DNA from: Saprospiraceae bacterium | GTDB taxonomy: Bacteria > Bacteroidota > Bacteroidia > Chitinophagales > Saprospiraceae | NCBI GenBank assembly: GCA_016787415.1 | Contig: JAEUUT010000142.1 | Coordinates: forward strand, 1 to 64,000 | Direction of reading: 5' to 3' | DNA: 64,000 nucleotides | Made by a program: the position numbers and the translations under genes | Notes under the pieces: model-generated | The model's input: only the letters and a program-made list of their open reading frames with translations | Told to the model about the DNA's origin: nothing | The model's database searches: none | Shown: positions 1 to 7,759 of the stretch, piece after piece | Position numbering within the stretch: position 1 is the stretch's first letter | How the letters are laid out: every line of letters begins with the position of its first letter

Positions 1-10
1 AGAAAGCACG

Positions 11-147
11 GGCATACAACATTGTATAAAAGCAATAGCGGGTGAAGTGGTAAAATTAAGTTCTGTGCATTTAATAAACTTTGGTGGTGGCGGACAGGTA
101 ATCGCTTTGAAATCCGCTACTGCTCTTATACTTGACCGTTGCATGCC
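11..147 (+). other. attC-like recombination site A (cassette boundary)
   Basis: This is a long imperfect palindrome just before the first gene. GGCATACAAC at 11-20 is nearly the reverse complement of GTTGCATGCC at 138-147. Inside these, 24-41 pairs with 114-131 over 18 bases with two mismatches. The layout of outer half-sites, an inner stem and a following gene within 20 bases matches integron attC sites. The core is not a perfect GTTRRRY, and no integrase is visible in the window. A cassette array is inferred mainly from the complementary half-sites of the following spacers. Confidence 0.55.
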
Positions 148-163
148 ATGAAAAAGAAAAAAA

Positions 164-913
164 ATGAAGTATAGTAAAATCGAAATATTGGAATTTCTAA
201 AATCAAGTCACCGACAAAGAATTCAAATTGAAACTGGATTCCCCAATGAAGATGCAATTACAAATGACTTGACAATCAGAAATTGGATAGACGAAATGGA
301 CCTTCTAAATTGGAAAGAACTTTGCAAATATTACTGCAAAGTTTTTGAAATTGAGAAATACGAAATTGAATTTAGAGAGTCAATGTTGCCAATAAAGAAA
401 AAAACAATTGAAGATTTTTGTGAATTTGTGTCAAAAAGAGCAATAAAGCCAGATTTAAAATCGGTCAAATTATTTGGAAGAGATTGTGAAGAAGCAGGAA
501 TCTTTAAATATCTAAAAAGAAAATTGGCTGATGAAAATGAATCAAAATCGAATGAAATAAAACCATCTTCTAAGATTGAAAATTATATGAATGATTTTGC
601 ATTTAAAATAGTGGAAGAAGTAAATAAAATACATCCAAAGATTCTACCAACAATCAAATATGAACCAAACGAATTTGAAAAAAGAGAATGGCAATTATTT
701 TTAAGTGGAGTACTTGGTTTAATAACTGCTTCAATAATTGACAATTGGCTGATTGCAGGAATTGGGATCGGGTTGACAATAAGTGTAATTTGGATGAATA
801 AAATCAGTTTCAAAATGAAGGCCAATAAATTCGAATTTGAAGGAATAGAAACGTTTAGAGATTTAGTTGAATTAATAAAAAAGAAAGAACACGACATGCA
901 ACAAAGTATATGA
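164..913 (+). CDS. Hypothetical membrane-anchored protein, cassette-borne
   Basis: I do not recognise this 249-residue protein. The first 160 residues are charged and look soluble, with FGRDCEEAGIF near residues 104-114. Two closely spaced hydrophobic segments at about residues 177-213 look like a membrane hairpin, and a short charged C-terminal tail follows. There is no signal peptide, so the N-terminal part is probably cytoplasmic. The gene is AT-rich, stands alone between two attC-like spacers, and starts 17 bases after site A. That context makes it a single-gene cassette. Function unknown; a defence or stress role is only a guess from its neighbours. Confidence 0.75.
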   Translation: MKYSKIEILEFLKSSHRQRIQIETGFPNEDAITNDLTIRNWIDEMDLLNWKELCKYYCKVFEIEKYEIEFRESMLPIKKKTIEDFCEFVSKRAIKPDLKSVKLFGRDCEEAGIFKYLKRKLADENESKSNEIKPSSKIENYMNDFAFKIVEEVNKIHPKILPTIKYEPNEFEKREWQLFLSGVLGLITASIIDNWLIAGIGIGLTISVIWMNKISFKMKANKFEFEGIETFRDLVELIKKKEHDMQQSI

Positions 914-966
914 CGGTCATGCCCAGCAAAAGCTGGTCACGCCGCATATACTAGCCGTTACTGGCA
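914..966 (+). other. attC-like recombination site B
   Basis: This short spacer starts directly after the preceding stop codon and ends with the half-site GTTACTGGC at 957-965. CATGC at 918-922 partly matches the complement of the opening half-site of the preceding cassette (GTTGCATG at 138). GTTACTGGC is the exact reverse complement of GCCAGTAAC at 3066-3074, which closes the next cassette. The internal stem is short (CAGC/GCTG around 924-934), so this site alone is weak. The matched pair is the stronger argument. Confidence 0.5.
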
Positions 967-1070
967 ATTAGAATACCGTACAAACGGCAAAAGCAAATGC
1001 TCTAACAACAAAATATAAGTTTTTGATTTTCAATGGTTAATTTTGTAGTTAGATACGAAGAAATAAAACA

Positions 1071-1236
1071 CTAGTGCCGCGTCCAACCAATAGTATATGA
1101 ATCCTTGGGGCCGATTTGCCGCCACTCTGCGCTAGTGAAAACCTCATTTATTCCCGATAAAATCGGTTTTCACCGCCTTGATTGGCGACAAATCGGCCCT
1201 AACTATTCACAAGCCATTGGCTGGATGCGGCACTAG
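1071..1236. repeat. MITE-like 166-bp inverted repeat
   Basis: The sequence starts CTAGTGCCGCGTCCAACCA and ends with the near-complement TGGCTGGATGCGGCACTAG. The similarity continues inward through GGGCCGATTTG / CAAATCGGCCC and GTGAAAACC / GGTTTTCAC to a small loop near 1145-1165, so the element can fold into one long imperfect hairpin. No open reading frame lies inside and no target duplication is obvious. The 12-mer CCGGATGCGGCAC, sharing GGATGCGGCAC with the right arm, recurs near 21895. It is probably a non-autonomous dispersed element that entered the cassette leader. The rest of 914-1278 shows no gene. Confidence 0.65.
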
Positions 1237-1278
1237 ATTTACAGTGATTCAGTTTTAGTAATCTGACCTTTTTTGAAA

Positions 1279-3063
1279 ATGCCACAAAGCATCAAGATAT
1301 ATCGAATAAATCAGGAAAGTTATCTTTTCAAGGATATTAGTTCAAAAGAATTAATTATAGAAAAGATAATCAAGGAGACTTATAAAAAATATAAAAGCAA
1401 AGAGGAGTTCAAATTTAGTCAGTTGCCTAGATTTGAATACAACACTTTGAAGTATTTTCTATTTGTTCATAATTTTAATGAAAAGGAAACTGAATGGAAT
1501 AATTTTTTACCACCACAACTTACTCAAAATGTAGAACTGAACACTAAAAATTTAACTCTTTTTTTATTCATTAGCAATGATATTGATATTTTTGTAGTTG
1601 TAGGAGGAAAAGGTTATGAGGCAATTATTCCATTTTTAGACCATTCTTTTGGTCTTACAGTGCTATCAAAGATAATTAATCCAAACGAGGATATTGTTGT
1701 TTCTATAAATTCAAGAGGCTTAACAGGAACTCGATCAGGTATTTCTGAGCAATACCGATCAGAATTTAAATTGATAGATTACGCTCGATTTGGCAGAGTC
1801 CCTGTAGAAGTTCACTTAATCTTAAACACCCAAATATCTAATGAATATTTTAACTTTTTACAAAATAAAGAAAATGAAAAAATAAAGATATATGCTGGAA
1901 AATCATTCAAAGTGAAAAAAAACCTCAATTTTGATGAATTGAATAAGATGATTGTTGAATTGGGTTTTATACTTGAAAGAGAGGCTAATGACTACCTCAG
2001 CACATATATTGAAGTAAAAGATCAAAAAGTTATAAAAAACGAATTAGAGCCTTTACTTTTGAAAGCACTTTATGATGACAGAGAATTCGTTTTTGGCAGA
2101 GAGACAACTGACAAAAGGTTCAAATTCGATCTTTGTGATCCAAACAAGATGACGCAATTCTATGAGGCAGATTATTACGTTTTGAAGGAGAAGGTAGATA
2201 GTGAAGATGGGAAGTCGAAATATGCCGATTTCGCTCGACTTGAAAATAGAGAAGATATCTATAACAATGTTATGCGACATGCTGTTGAAAAAATTGAATA
2301 TATAGACTTTGTAAAATTTAGAGCATATATCCAAGGGGTAAGAATCGCGTCGTATATTGACAATAAATTATCCACGTCCGCAAGTTTTATCTATCACTTT
2401 ACGTCGGAGTTTCAATATCAAGGCAAATCAATTTTTTTGGTTGACACGAAGTGGTACATACTAAACAGTTCGTTTATTGAAGACCTAAAATATGAATGTC
2501 AAAATACTTTAAGAAATTATAGGTTACAGGATGGGATTTTGAATCTACCTTGGGATAAAAATATAATATCTACTGAGAAAAAATATAATTTACAGTATGA
2601 TAAAACAGAAAATTATATTGTATTGGATGCGGTTATTGCTGATGGCGTTGAACTTTGTGACGTACTATATATACAAGATGATAACATTTACTTAATCCAT
2701 GTAAAGTATGGTTTTGATTCTTCATTGAGAGAGTTGAATAATCAAATAATACTATCAGCAAAAAGGCTTCAAGATGACTCAAAATCAGGCAATTTTTCGT
2801 ATGTAGATAAAATATATGATATTGCAGCGTCAAAGCATGGGAGTATGTCAAATTATTCAAAAGAAGAATTTAGAGAAATTATCAAAAGAAAAAAGACGTA
2901 TGTATTTGCTTTTGCATCACAACTATCTGATGACCAACTTGTTGAAGATAGTATCGATTTATATAAGTCAAATATTGCGCGATATTCACTTGTACAATGT
3001 TGTAAAGATATGGTAGTGACATTTGGTTACGACATAAAGTTTCATCAAATCAGACGAATATAA
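1279..3063 (+). CDS. DUF6119 / TIGR04141-like sporadic protein
   Basis: A 594-residue soluble protein without signal peptide or membrane segment. The ATG at 1279 is preferred over a TTG two codons upstream. Features that recall the TIGR04141/DUF6119 family are a central block with SRGLTGTRSG at about residues 156-165, followed by an IDYARFGR block, and a C-terminal block reading YLIHVKYGF, then a predicted helix with QIILSAKRL. The family is known for sporadic distribution, often near restriction or other defence genes, and its biochemical activity is not something I can state. It is the only gene of its cassette, and its stop codon is followed within three bases by the closing half-site at 3066. 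The family call rests on remembered motif similarity. Confidence 0.6.
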   Translation: MPQSIKIYRINQESYLFKDISSKELIIEKIIKETYKKYKSKEEFKFSQLPRFEYNTLKYFLFVHNFNEKETEWNNFLPPQLTQNVELNTKNLTLFLFISNDIDIFVVVGGKGYEAIIPFLDHSFGLTVLSKIINPNEDIVVSINSRGLTGTRSGISEQYRSEFKLIDYARFGRVPVEVHLILNTQISNEYFNFLQNKENEKIKIYAGKSFKVKKNLNFDELNKMIVELGFILEREANDYLSTYIEVKDQKVIKNELEPLLLKALYDDREFVFGRETTDKRFKFDLCDPNKMTQFYEADYYVLKEKVDSEDGKSKYADFARLENREDIYNNVMRHAVEKIEYIDFVKFRAYIQGVRIASYIDNKLSTSASFIYHFTSEFQYQGKSIFLVDTKWYILNSSFIEDLKYECQNTLRNYRLQDGILNLPWDKNIISTEKKYNLQYDKTENYIVLDAVIADGVELCDVLYIQDDNIYLIHVKYGFDSSLRELNNQIILSAKRLQDDSKSGNFSYVDKIYDIAASKHGSMSNYSKEEFREIIKRKKTYVFAFASQLSDDQLVEDSIDLYKSNIARYSLVQCCKDMVVTFGYDIKFHQIRRI

Positions 3064-3065
3064 AA

Positions 3066-3155
3066 GCCAGTAACAATGCATGGTCTTACATGGCGGCGAA
3101 AGCCAACCCGCAAACCAACCGCACGCCGCCACGTAGTCCATGCGACAGTTCTGCG
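3066..3155 (+). other. attC-like recombination site C
   Basis: A 90-base spacer with clear attC architecture. GCCAGTAAC at 3066-3074 closes the preceding cassette, whose opening half-site is GTTACTGGC at 957. Internal arms are GCATGG (from 3078) with CCATGC (to 3143) and TGGCGGCG (from 3091) with CGCCGCCA (to 3131). The opening half-site of the next cassette, GTTCTGCG, is at 3148-3155, and the next ATG follows 15 bases later. GTTCTGCG is the exact complement of CGCAGAAC at 7646. Confidence 0.65.
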
Positions 3156-3170
3156 AAATAAAAAAATAAA

Positions 3171-3863
3171 ATGTATAAAAATATAATAAAATATATTGAA
3201 AATAATATAATATTAGAAAGCAAAGCCGAAGATTTGGCGCAGATTCTTTCTAATATAAGGCGTACATTCAATATATTAGACTTAGTCAAAGATATTCTTA
3301 ATAATGAAATGCTTTGCAACCAGATTGCAGCAAATTCTTATTTTCATTACAATGGATTTGACAAAATTATTCTTTACGAATCAGAAGTGTGTAAATTGAG
3401 ATTACACATTTGGTGGGGGTCTAATATCGAATACAAAGAAAATGTACATGACCATCGTTGGAATTTTGCATCATGGATTGTAAAGGGGAAGTATATAAAC
3501 GAAATATATACTGACAATGACAACTTTGGGAATGTGTTTTCGGAATATCATTATAAGCCAAGAGACAGAAAAGAAAAACAGAGTTACCCACTTGAATTTA
3601 TTAGACAGACAAAACTAAAAAAGGATAGGATTGAAGAATTGAGTGAAGGCATGATTACCAAGTGCGAGACAGGAACTCTTCATAGAGTTAAACCCATCAC
3701 AGGAATAAATACAGTAACTCTGTTCCTGCAATCTTCTTCCGTACTTTCTTATGCAAGAGTGCTAAACCAAGAAACTATAATTGACTCTGATAATATCCAA
3801 GCAATTTCAATGCAACCTGATTATCTCGTTAAACAACTAAACAAATTAATAACAATTTTATGA
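3171..3863 (+). CDS. Cupin-like (cysteine-dioxygenase-type) protein, conflict cassette
   Basis: A 230-residue soluble protein. Residues 70-190 look like a cupin or double-stranded beta-helix. HDHRW at residues 93-97 has the H-x-H metal-binding pattern, and TGTLHRV places a third histidine at 171. This resembles cysteine-dioxygenase-like cupins, although the N-terminal 60 residues match nothing I know. It is the first gene of a tight four-gene unit, and its TGA overlaps the next ATG (ATGA at 3860). Linkage to Trypco1 and a trypsin-NACHT gene suggests a role in that system, perhaps as accessory enzyme or ligand sensor. The cupin fold is likely; enzyme activity is inferred. Confidence 0.65.
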   Translation: MYKNIIKYIENNIILESKAEDLAQILSNIRRTFNILDLVKDILNNEMLCNQIAANSYFHYNGFDKIILYESEVCKLRLHIWWGSNIEYKENVHDHRWNFASWIVKGKYINEIYTDNDNFGNVFSEYHYKPRDRKEKQSYPLEFIRQTKLKKDRIEELSEGMITKCETGTLHRVKPITGINTVTLFLQSSSVLSYARVLNQETIIDSDNIQAISMQPDYLVKQLNKLITIL

Positions 3864-4177
3864 ATCAGTACCAAAGAATTCCAGTCCAATTAGCAGACGG
3901 TTCAACAATAATCGTTGAAATACGTCAGCCACAAGGAGAAGAGAATGTAAGTTTCTCCAAGTTCAATATCTCCGAGATTTTGGGAAAAATTGAATCTATC
4001 GCCAACTCGTTTATGGACACACTCCGTAAAACCAATCCTCAAAAGGCAACTATTGAGTTTGGAATGGATATAGCGATTGAATCCGGAGCATTAACGGCTT
4101 TGATTGCAAAAGGAACGGCGGAAGCAAATTTAAAAATTACGCTTGAATGGGAAAAGTCAAAAACGAATGAAGCGTGA
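3860..4177 (+). CDS. Trypco1 (trypsin-co-occurring domain 1) protein
   Basis: A 105-residue single-domain protein. It begins with a strand pattern IPVQLADGSTIIVEI, continues through a helical middle, and ends with TIEFGMDIAIESGALTALI and NLKITLEW. This order (VELxDG, VEFG, aesGa, VTLxW) is the signature of Trypco1, also called the CU044_2847 family. Such proteins are encoded next to trypsin-like peptidase/NTPase conflict proteins, as here. They are thought to be partners of the trypsin domain. The gene overlaps its upstream neighbour by 4 bases, and its stop lies just before or within the start of the trypsin-NACHT gene, so translation is probably coupled. Confidence 0.85.
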   Translation: MNQYQRIPVQLADGSTIIVEIRQPQGEENVSFSKFNISEILGKIESIANSFMDTLRKTNPQKATIEFGMDIAIESGALTALIAKGTAEANLKITLEWEKSKTNEA

Positions 4178-4181
4178 TATT

Positions 4182-6857
4182 ATGGAAGGAATAACAAAAT
4201 ACATTCAAAATTGCACTGTAAAAATATCTTCTCCAAATGGAGGAGGAGGTACTGGTTTTTTTATTGCCACAGGACTAATAGTTACATGCTCTCATGTAGT
4301 CCAAGACAATAAATTTGAAATAATTTGGCAAGGCAAAACTTACAAAGGGAATAAAGTGGTGGATATTCAACGAGAGTATCCAGATATTTGTATAATATCA
4401 ATTGACATATCGGACAATCCTTGTGTGCTGATTTATTCAGATTGCCAAATTGATGATAAATTATTTTCATTTGGTTACCCAGATAATTATCGGAATGGTG
4501 ATGAATTTACAGCCATTTTCGAGGGTTATTCAAGCGTTGATGATATGAATTCCGAACTTATCAAGTTTAAAAATGCACAAATAAGACCTGGACTTAGTGG
4601 TTCGCCACTTTTGAACATACGGACAGGAACCGTATGCGGATTTGTTAAGAGTAGCAGAGGCAGAGAGATAGATTTAGGTGGCAGAGCCATTTGTTTTAAT
4701 AGACTGAACAATGAAATTTCTTTTATATTCAATCTCAATAAGTCATTCCATGCAAAAGACTATAAATATATTTCCCTTTTAAGTGCATCTCAAAAAAAAT
4801 TAGTGCCATACTTTGACTATTCAAATTCTGAAAAAATTAATCCTAAACTTGAATTGCTTTTTCGCTCTTTGCTAACAAAAGAAGAAGAATTGTTGTCAAA
4901 ATTTGTCACAGGTTCTGATAAAGTAAAAGTTGGTGATTTAATAAAATCAGAATTTAATGTATTATTTGCCTTTGAAAAAAACAATATTATAAAAGAAAAT
5001 AACCATGATTTATCTAATCATATAACGGAAAAAATTCAAAAAATCAAGCATGACTTAGACATTAAATTAAGGGGTTTGAAATTCTTGATTTTAGCAGACC
5101 CGGGATTTGGCAAATCAACTCTATCATTTAAAATTTTTACTGATTTGCTTTCACAATTTACTAGAATCAACGAAAATATTGTTCCCATTCATTTAGACCT
5201 AAAAGATTTTGCTGATGATTTGGCATTTGGGACAGAAGAATGGTTAAATGACTTTTTGAAGCATTTGTTTGATAAAGATGAAGTTTCTTGTAATTTGATT
5301 TCTCAAAAACAGAAAATTTTGCACATAAACTGTTTTTTAATACTTGATTCCTTAGACGAATATTTATCAAATTGTACAAACAAGGAGATTAATGATAGAT
5401 TGAATAAATATATTTTCAAAGTTGCCAACATAGTAACCTGTCGAACACAATATTTTGAAAGGTATATTTCACTTTCTGAATTTGCAAATCAATTTGAAAA
5501 ATATTATATTTCTATTTGGGATAAGGAATATAGATTGAATTACACAAAATGGTACCTGAATAGATTTACGGATGATTCATCAGAGTCTAGCGCTATTTTA
5601 GATAAAATTGATGAGAATGAAAATGTTAGGGAGTTGTGCAAAGTTCCTTTGAGATTTAACATGACTCTCGAACTTTTAGCATCAACTCAACAAAATTTTG
5701 AGTTGGTAGATACACTTGAACATTTGTATCAAAATTACATATATGCTTGGCTACAACGTGAAGCATCAAGGGTTGGAAATATCTTAGGGCTTGATGATAA
5801 AATGTTTTGTTTAGATTTAGTTGCTTGGTATTTTTATGATGAAGGAAAGGTTGGCGATGATTTTCAAAAAATCAATTTTTCTTTTCAAGAACTAAAAAAA
5901 TCTTTTCAAGATAAAAATTTTTTACAGAACAAATACTCGGTAGAAGAAATAAGTTATGATGTTGCATTTCATTCGATTTTGCAAATACAAAAATTTGCAT
6001 CCAATTCCGTTGCGCCCTTAACATTAAAATTTACTCACAAGTCTTTTCAGGAGTATTTCATTGCTCGATATATATACAATTGTATTAAAGAAGACTACAA
6101 ACTATTAGCCGATGTGTTCAAACAGTTTGTTTCGCAAGAGGTTGAACAGTTTTTTAAAGATTTTGTTCATCAGGTAAATGCAAATTGGCGAAAACTAAAC
6201 GATGTGTCAGAGAATTGCATTAAAGCCTTTGAACTAAACAAAGAAAATGAGGAAATAGATAACCCTACGCTCAAATCACGAAAAAGGTTAGCGAGAGAAC
6301 AATTAGCATATAATATGGGACATCTTAAATCCAAGTCGGTCTCTAATTATCTAATCAATCATTTAAAGTATGAAACTGATGAATTTGTAAGAAGAAGCAT
6401 TATTTTAGGTCTAGCGTTTGGTGGTCAAGATAAATTTCTGTTAGAGTATGTAGACGAACTTCGAGACTTTGACAATAACAGAAATCAAAACGAAGTGAAT
6501 ATCGGTTTTCAGTTGACTTACTTTGGTGACCAGCCATTTGATGTTTTTGCACCAGATAAAGACCAGAAATTATCAAGATGTAGCGGTACAGTCAGTAAGT
6601 TAATAAATCAATTCAAAAATTCAAAAAACAATAGAGGAAGTTGGAGGTTAGACCTTTTTACTATACTTTATTTGAGTAAATATAGACCATGTTCAATTAA
6701 AAACTTTGAGGAAGCCTTTATTGAGAATCTCGAAGATTTTAAAGAAATTATAACAGAAATGTTCAATGATTCATCTTGTAACCAATGGATTGAATTACAA
6801 GAATGCTTTGAACTTATTCTAAAATTTGATTCGTCATTCACAATTCAACAATTTTAA
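4182..6857 (+). CDS. Trypsin-like peptidase fused to NACHT NTPase
   Basis: A predicted signal-transduction NTPase of 891 residues. The N-terminal ~200 residues are a trypsin-like peptidase with a complete triad: H38 in TCSHVV, D68 in YPDICIIS, S139 in RPGLSGSP. A NACHT/STAND ATPase follows, with Walker A PGFGKST (K311), Walker B LILDSLDE (389-393), a TCRTQYF sensor segment, and FTHKSFQEYF (617-626), typical of the winged-helix end of NACHT modules. The C-terminal ~230 residues look HEAT-like and may sense the trigger. There is no signal peptide, so it is cytoplasmic. The chosen ATG lies 4 bases after the Trypco1 stop; an in-frame ATG at 4167 and a TTG at 4143 are alternatives. The architecture matches predicted anti-phage conflict systems in which the NTPase senses and the peptidase acts. 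Confidence 0.88.
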   Translation: MEGITKYIQNCTVKISSPNGGGGTGFFIATGLIVTCSHVVQDNKFEIIWQGKTYKGNKVVDIQREYPDICIISIDISDNPCVLIYSDCQIDDKLFSFGYPDNYRNGDEFTAIFEGYSSVDDMNSELIKFKNAQIRPGLSGSPLLNIRTGTVCGFVKSSRGREIDLGGRAICFNRLNNEISFIFNLNKSFHAKDYKYISLLSASQKKLVPYFDYSNSEKINPKLELLFRSLLTKEEELLSKFVTGSDKVKVGDLIKSEFNVLFAFEKNNIIKENNHDLSNHITEKIQKIKHDLDIKLRGLKFLILADPGFGKSTLSFKIFTDLLSQFTRINENIVPIHLDLKDFADDLAFGTEEWLNDFLKHLFDKDEVSCNLISQKQKILHINCFLILDSLDEYLSNCTNKEINDRLNKYIFKVANIVTCRTQYFERYISLSEFANQFEKYYISIWDKEYRLNYTKWYLNRFTDDSSESSAILDKIDENENVRELCKVPLRFNMTLELLASTQQNFELVDTLEHLYQNYIYAWLQREASRVGNILGLDDKMFCLDLVAWYFYDEGKVGDDFQKINFSFQELKKSFQDKNFLQNKYSVEEISYDVAFHSILQIQKFASNSVAPLTLKFTHKSFQEYFIARYIYNCIKEDYKLLADVFKQFVSQEVEQFFKDFVHQVNANWRKLNDVSENCIKAFELNKENEEIDNPTLKSRKRLAREQLAYNMGHLKSKSVSNYLINHLKYETDEFVRRSIILGLAFGGQDKFLLEYVDELRDFDNNRNQNEVNIGFQLTYFGDQPFDVFAPDKDQKLSRCSGTVSKLINQFKNSKNNRGSWRLDLFTILYLSKYRPCSIKNFEEAFIENLEDFKEIITEMFNDSSCNQWIELQECFELILKFDSSFTIQQF

Positions 6858-6861
6858 AATA

Positions 6862-7608
6862 ATGGAAATTCAAGAAAAAATTGCATTGGTAACTGGTTCT
6901 AGTAGAGGAATTGGGAAAGCCGTTGCACTCGAACTTGCTCGAAAGGGCGCACACGTCGTTATCAACTACTTAAAGGAAGAAACACAAGCCTTAGAGGTGG
7001 TGAATGAAATTTTAGCACTTGGAAGAAAAAGTATCGCTATTAAAGCCGATGTTGGACATGAAAGCCAGGTCCGCAAAATGGCTGAACAGATTTTTGCTGA
7101 GTTTGGTAAAATTGATATTCTCGTCAATAATGCAGGAATCATAATTCGCCCGGGAATGTGGGACATTATCAGTACAGAAGATATTGGTAGAACGATAGAT
7201 ACAAACCTCAAAGGGACAATTTTTTGTATTCGACAGTTTGCCCCGAGAATGATTGAAAATAAATGTGGTCGAATAATTAATTTGACCTCAACTTATGCTA
7301 TGACAGGGGCTGCGGGTGTATTAGCATATACGTCAGCCAAAGCGGGAATAATAAGTCTTACCTATGCAATGGCAAGAGAATTAGGCAAGCATGGCATAAC
7401 GGTAAATGCGGTTGCCCCCGGTAATATTGATACAGAAATGACCAGAATGGCAGGTGACGGGTTTGTTCAATGGGTAAAAGATACTTCGCCCATACCAAGA
7501 CTTGGAACGCCAGAAGAAATAGCAGAAGCGGTTTCTTATTTAGTTCAATCCGATTATGTATCAGGAAATGTGCTGGTTGTGGACGGAGGGCACATATTGA
7601 ATATGTAG
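6862..7608 (+). CDS. Short-chain dehydrogenase/reductase, FabG-like
   Basis: A 248-residue NAD(P)-dependent oxidoreductase of the classical SDR family. It has TGSSRGIG at residues 11-18 (cofactor loop), NNAG at 89-92, and the catalytic set N115, S143, Y156 and K160. The C-terminal VSGNVLVVDGG is typical of 3-oxoacyl-ACP-reductase-like members, but the substrate cannot be read from sequence. It starts 4 bases after the trypsin-NACHT stop. An upstream in-frame codon at 6826 would overlap that gene and is less likely. Its place as the last gene of the conflict cassette is unusual: either it is a functional part (NAD(P)- or metabolite-modifying) or it is a passenger. Confidence 0.9.
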   Translation: MEIQEKIALVTGSSRGIGKAVALELARKGAHVVINYLKEETQALEVVNEILALGRKSIAIKADVGHESQVRKMAEQIFAEFGKIDILVNNAGIIIRPGMWDIISTEDIGRTIDTNLKGTIFCIRQFAPRMIENKCGRIINLTSTYAMTGAAGVLAYTSAKAGIISLTYAMARELGKHGITVNAVAPGNIDTEMTRMAGDGFVQWVKDTSPIPRLGTPEEIAEAVSYLVQSDYVSGNVLVVDGGHILNM

Positions 7609-7645
7609 GTCTTTGAAAAATGCCGAGCGGGGATTCAGTAAAAAA

Positions 7646-7737
7646 CGCAGAACAAAGCACTCCCGCCAACCGCCGCCAAAAGCCAACGCTCAAAGCCAAT
7701 GCAGGCGGCGGTATGCGTGAGTGCCGCCGTTAGCGGT
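7646..7737 (+). other. attC-like recombination site D
   Basis: The spacer after the dehydrogenase has attC layout. CGCAGAAC at 7646-7653 closes the conflict cassette opened by GTTCTGCG at 3148. Inner arms are GCACTC (7657) with GAGTGC (to 7724) and CGCCGCC (from 7671) with GGCGGCG (to 7710). The next opening half-site, GTTAGCGGT, is at 7729-7737, 22 bases before the next ATG, and is the complement of ACCGCTAA at 9100. Confidence 0.65.
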
Positions 7738-7759
7738 AACTAAAAAATAAAAAATACGA

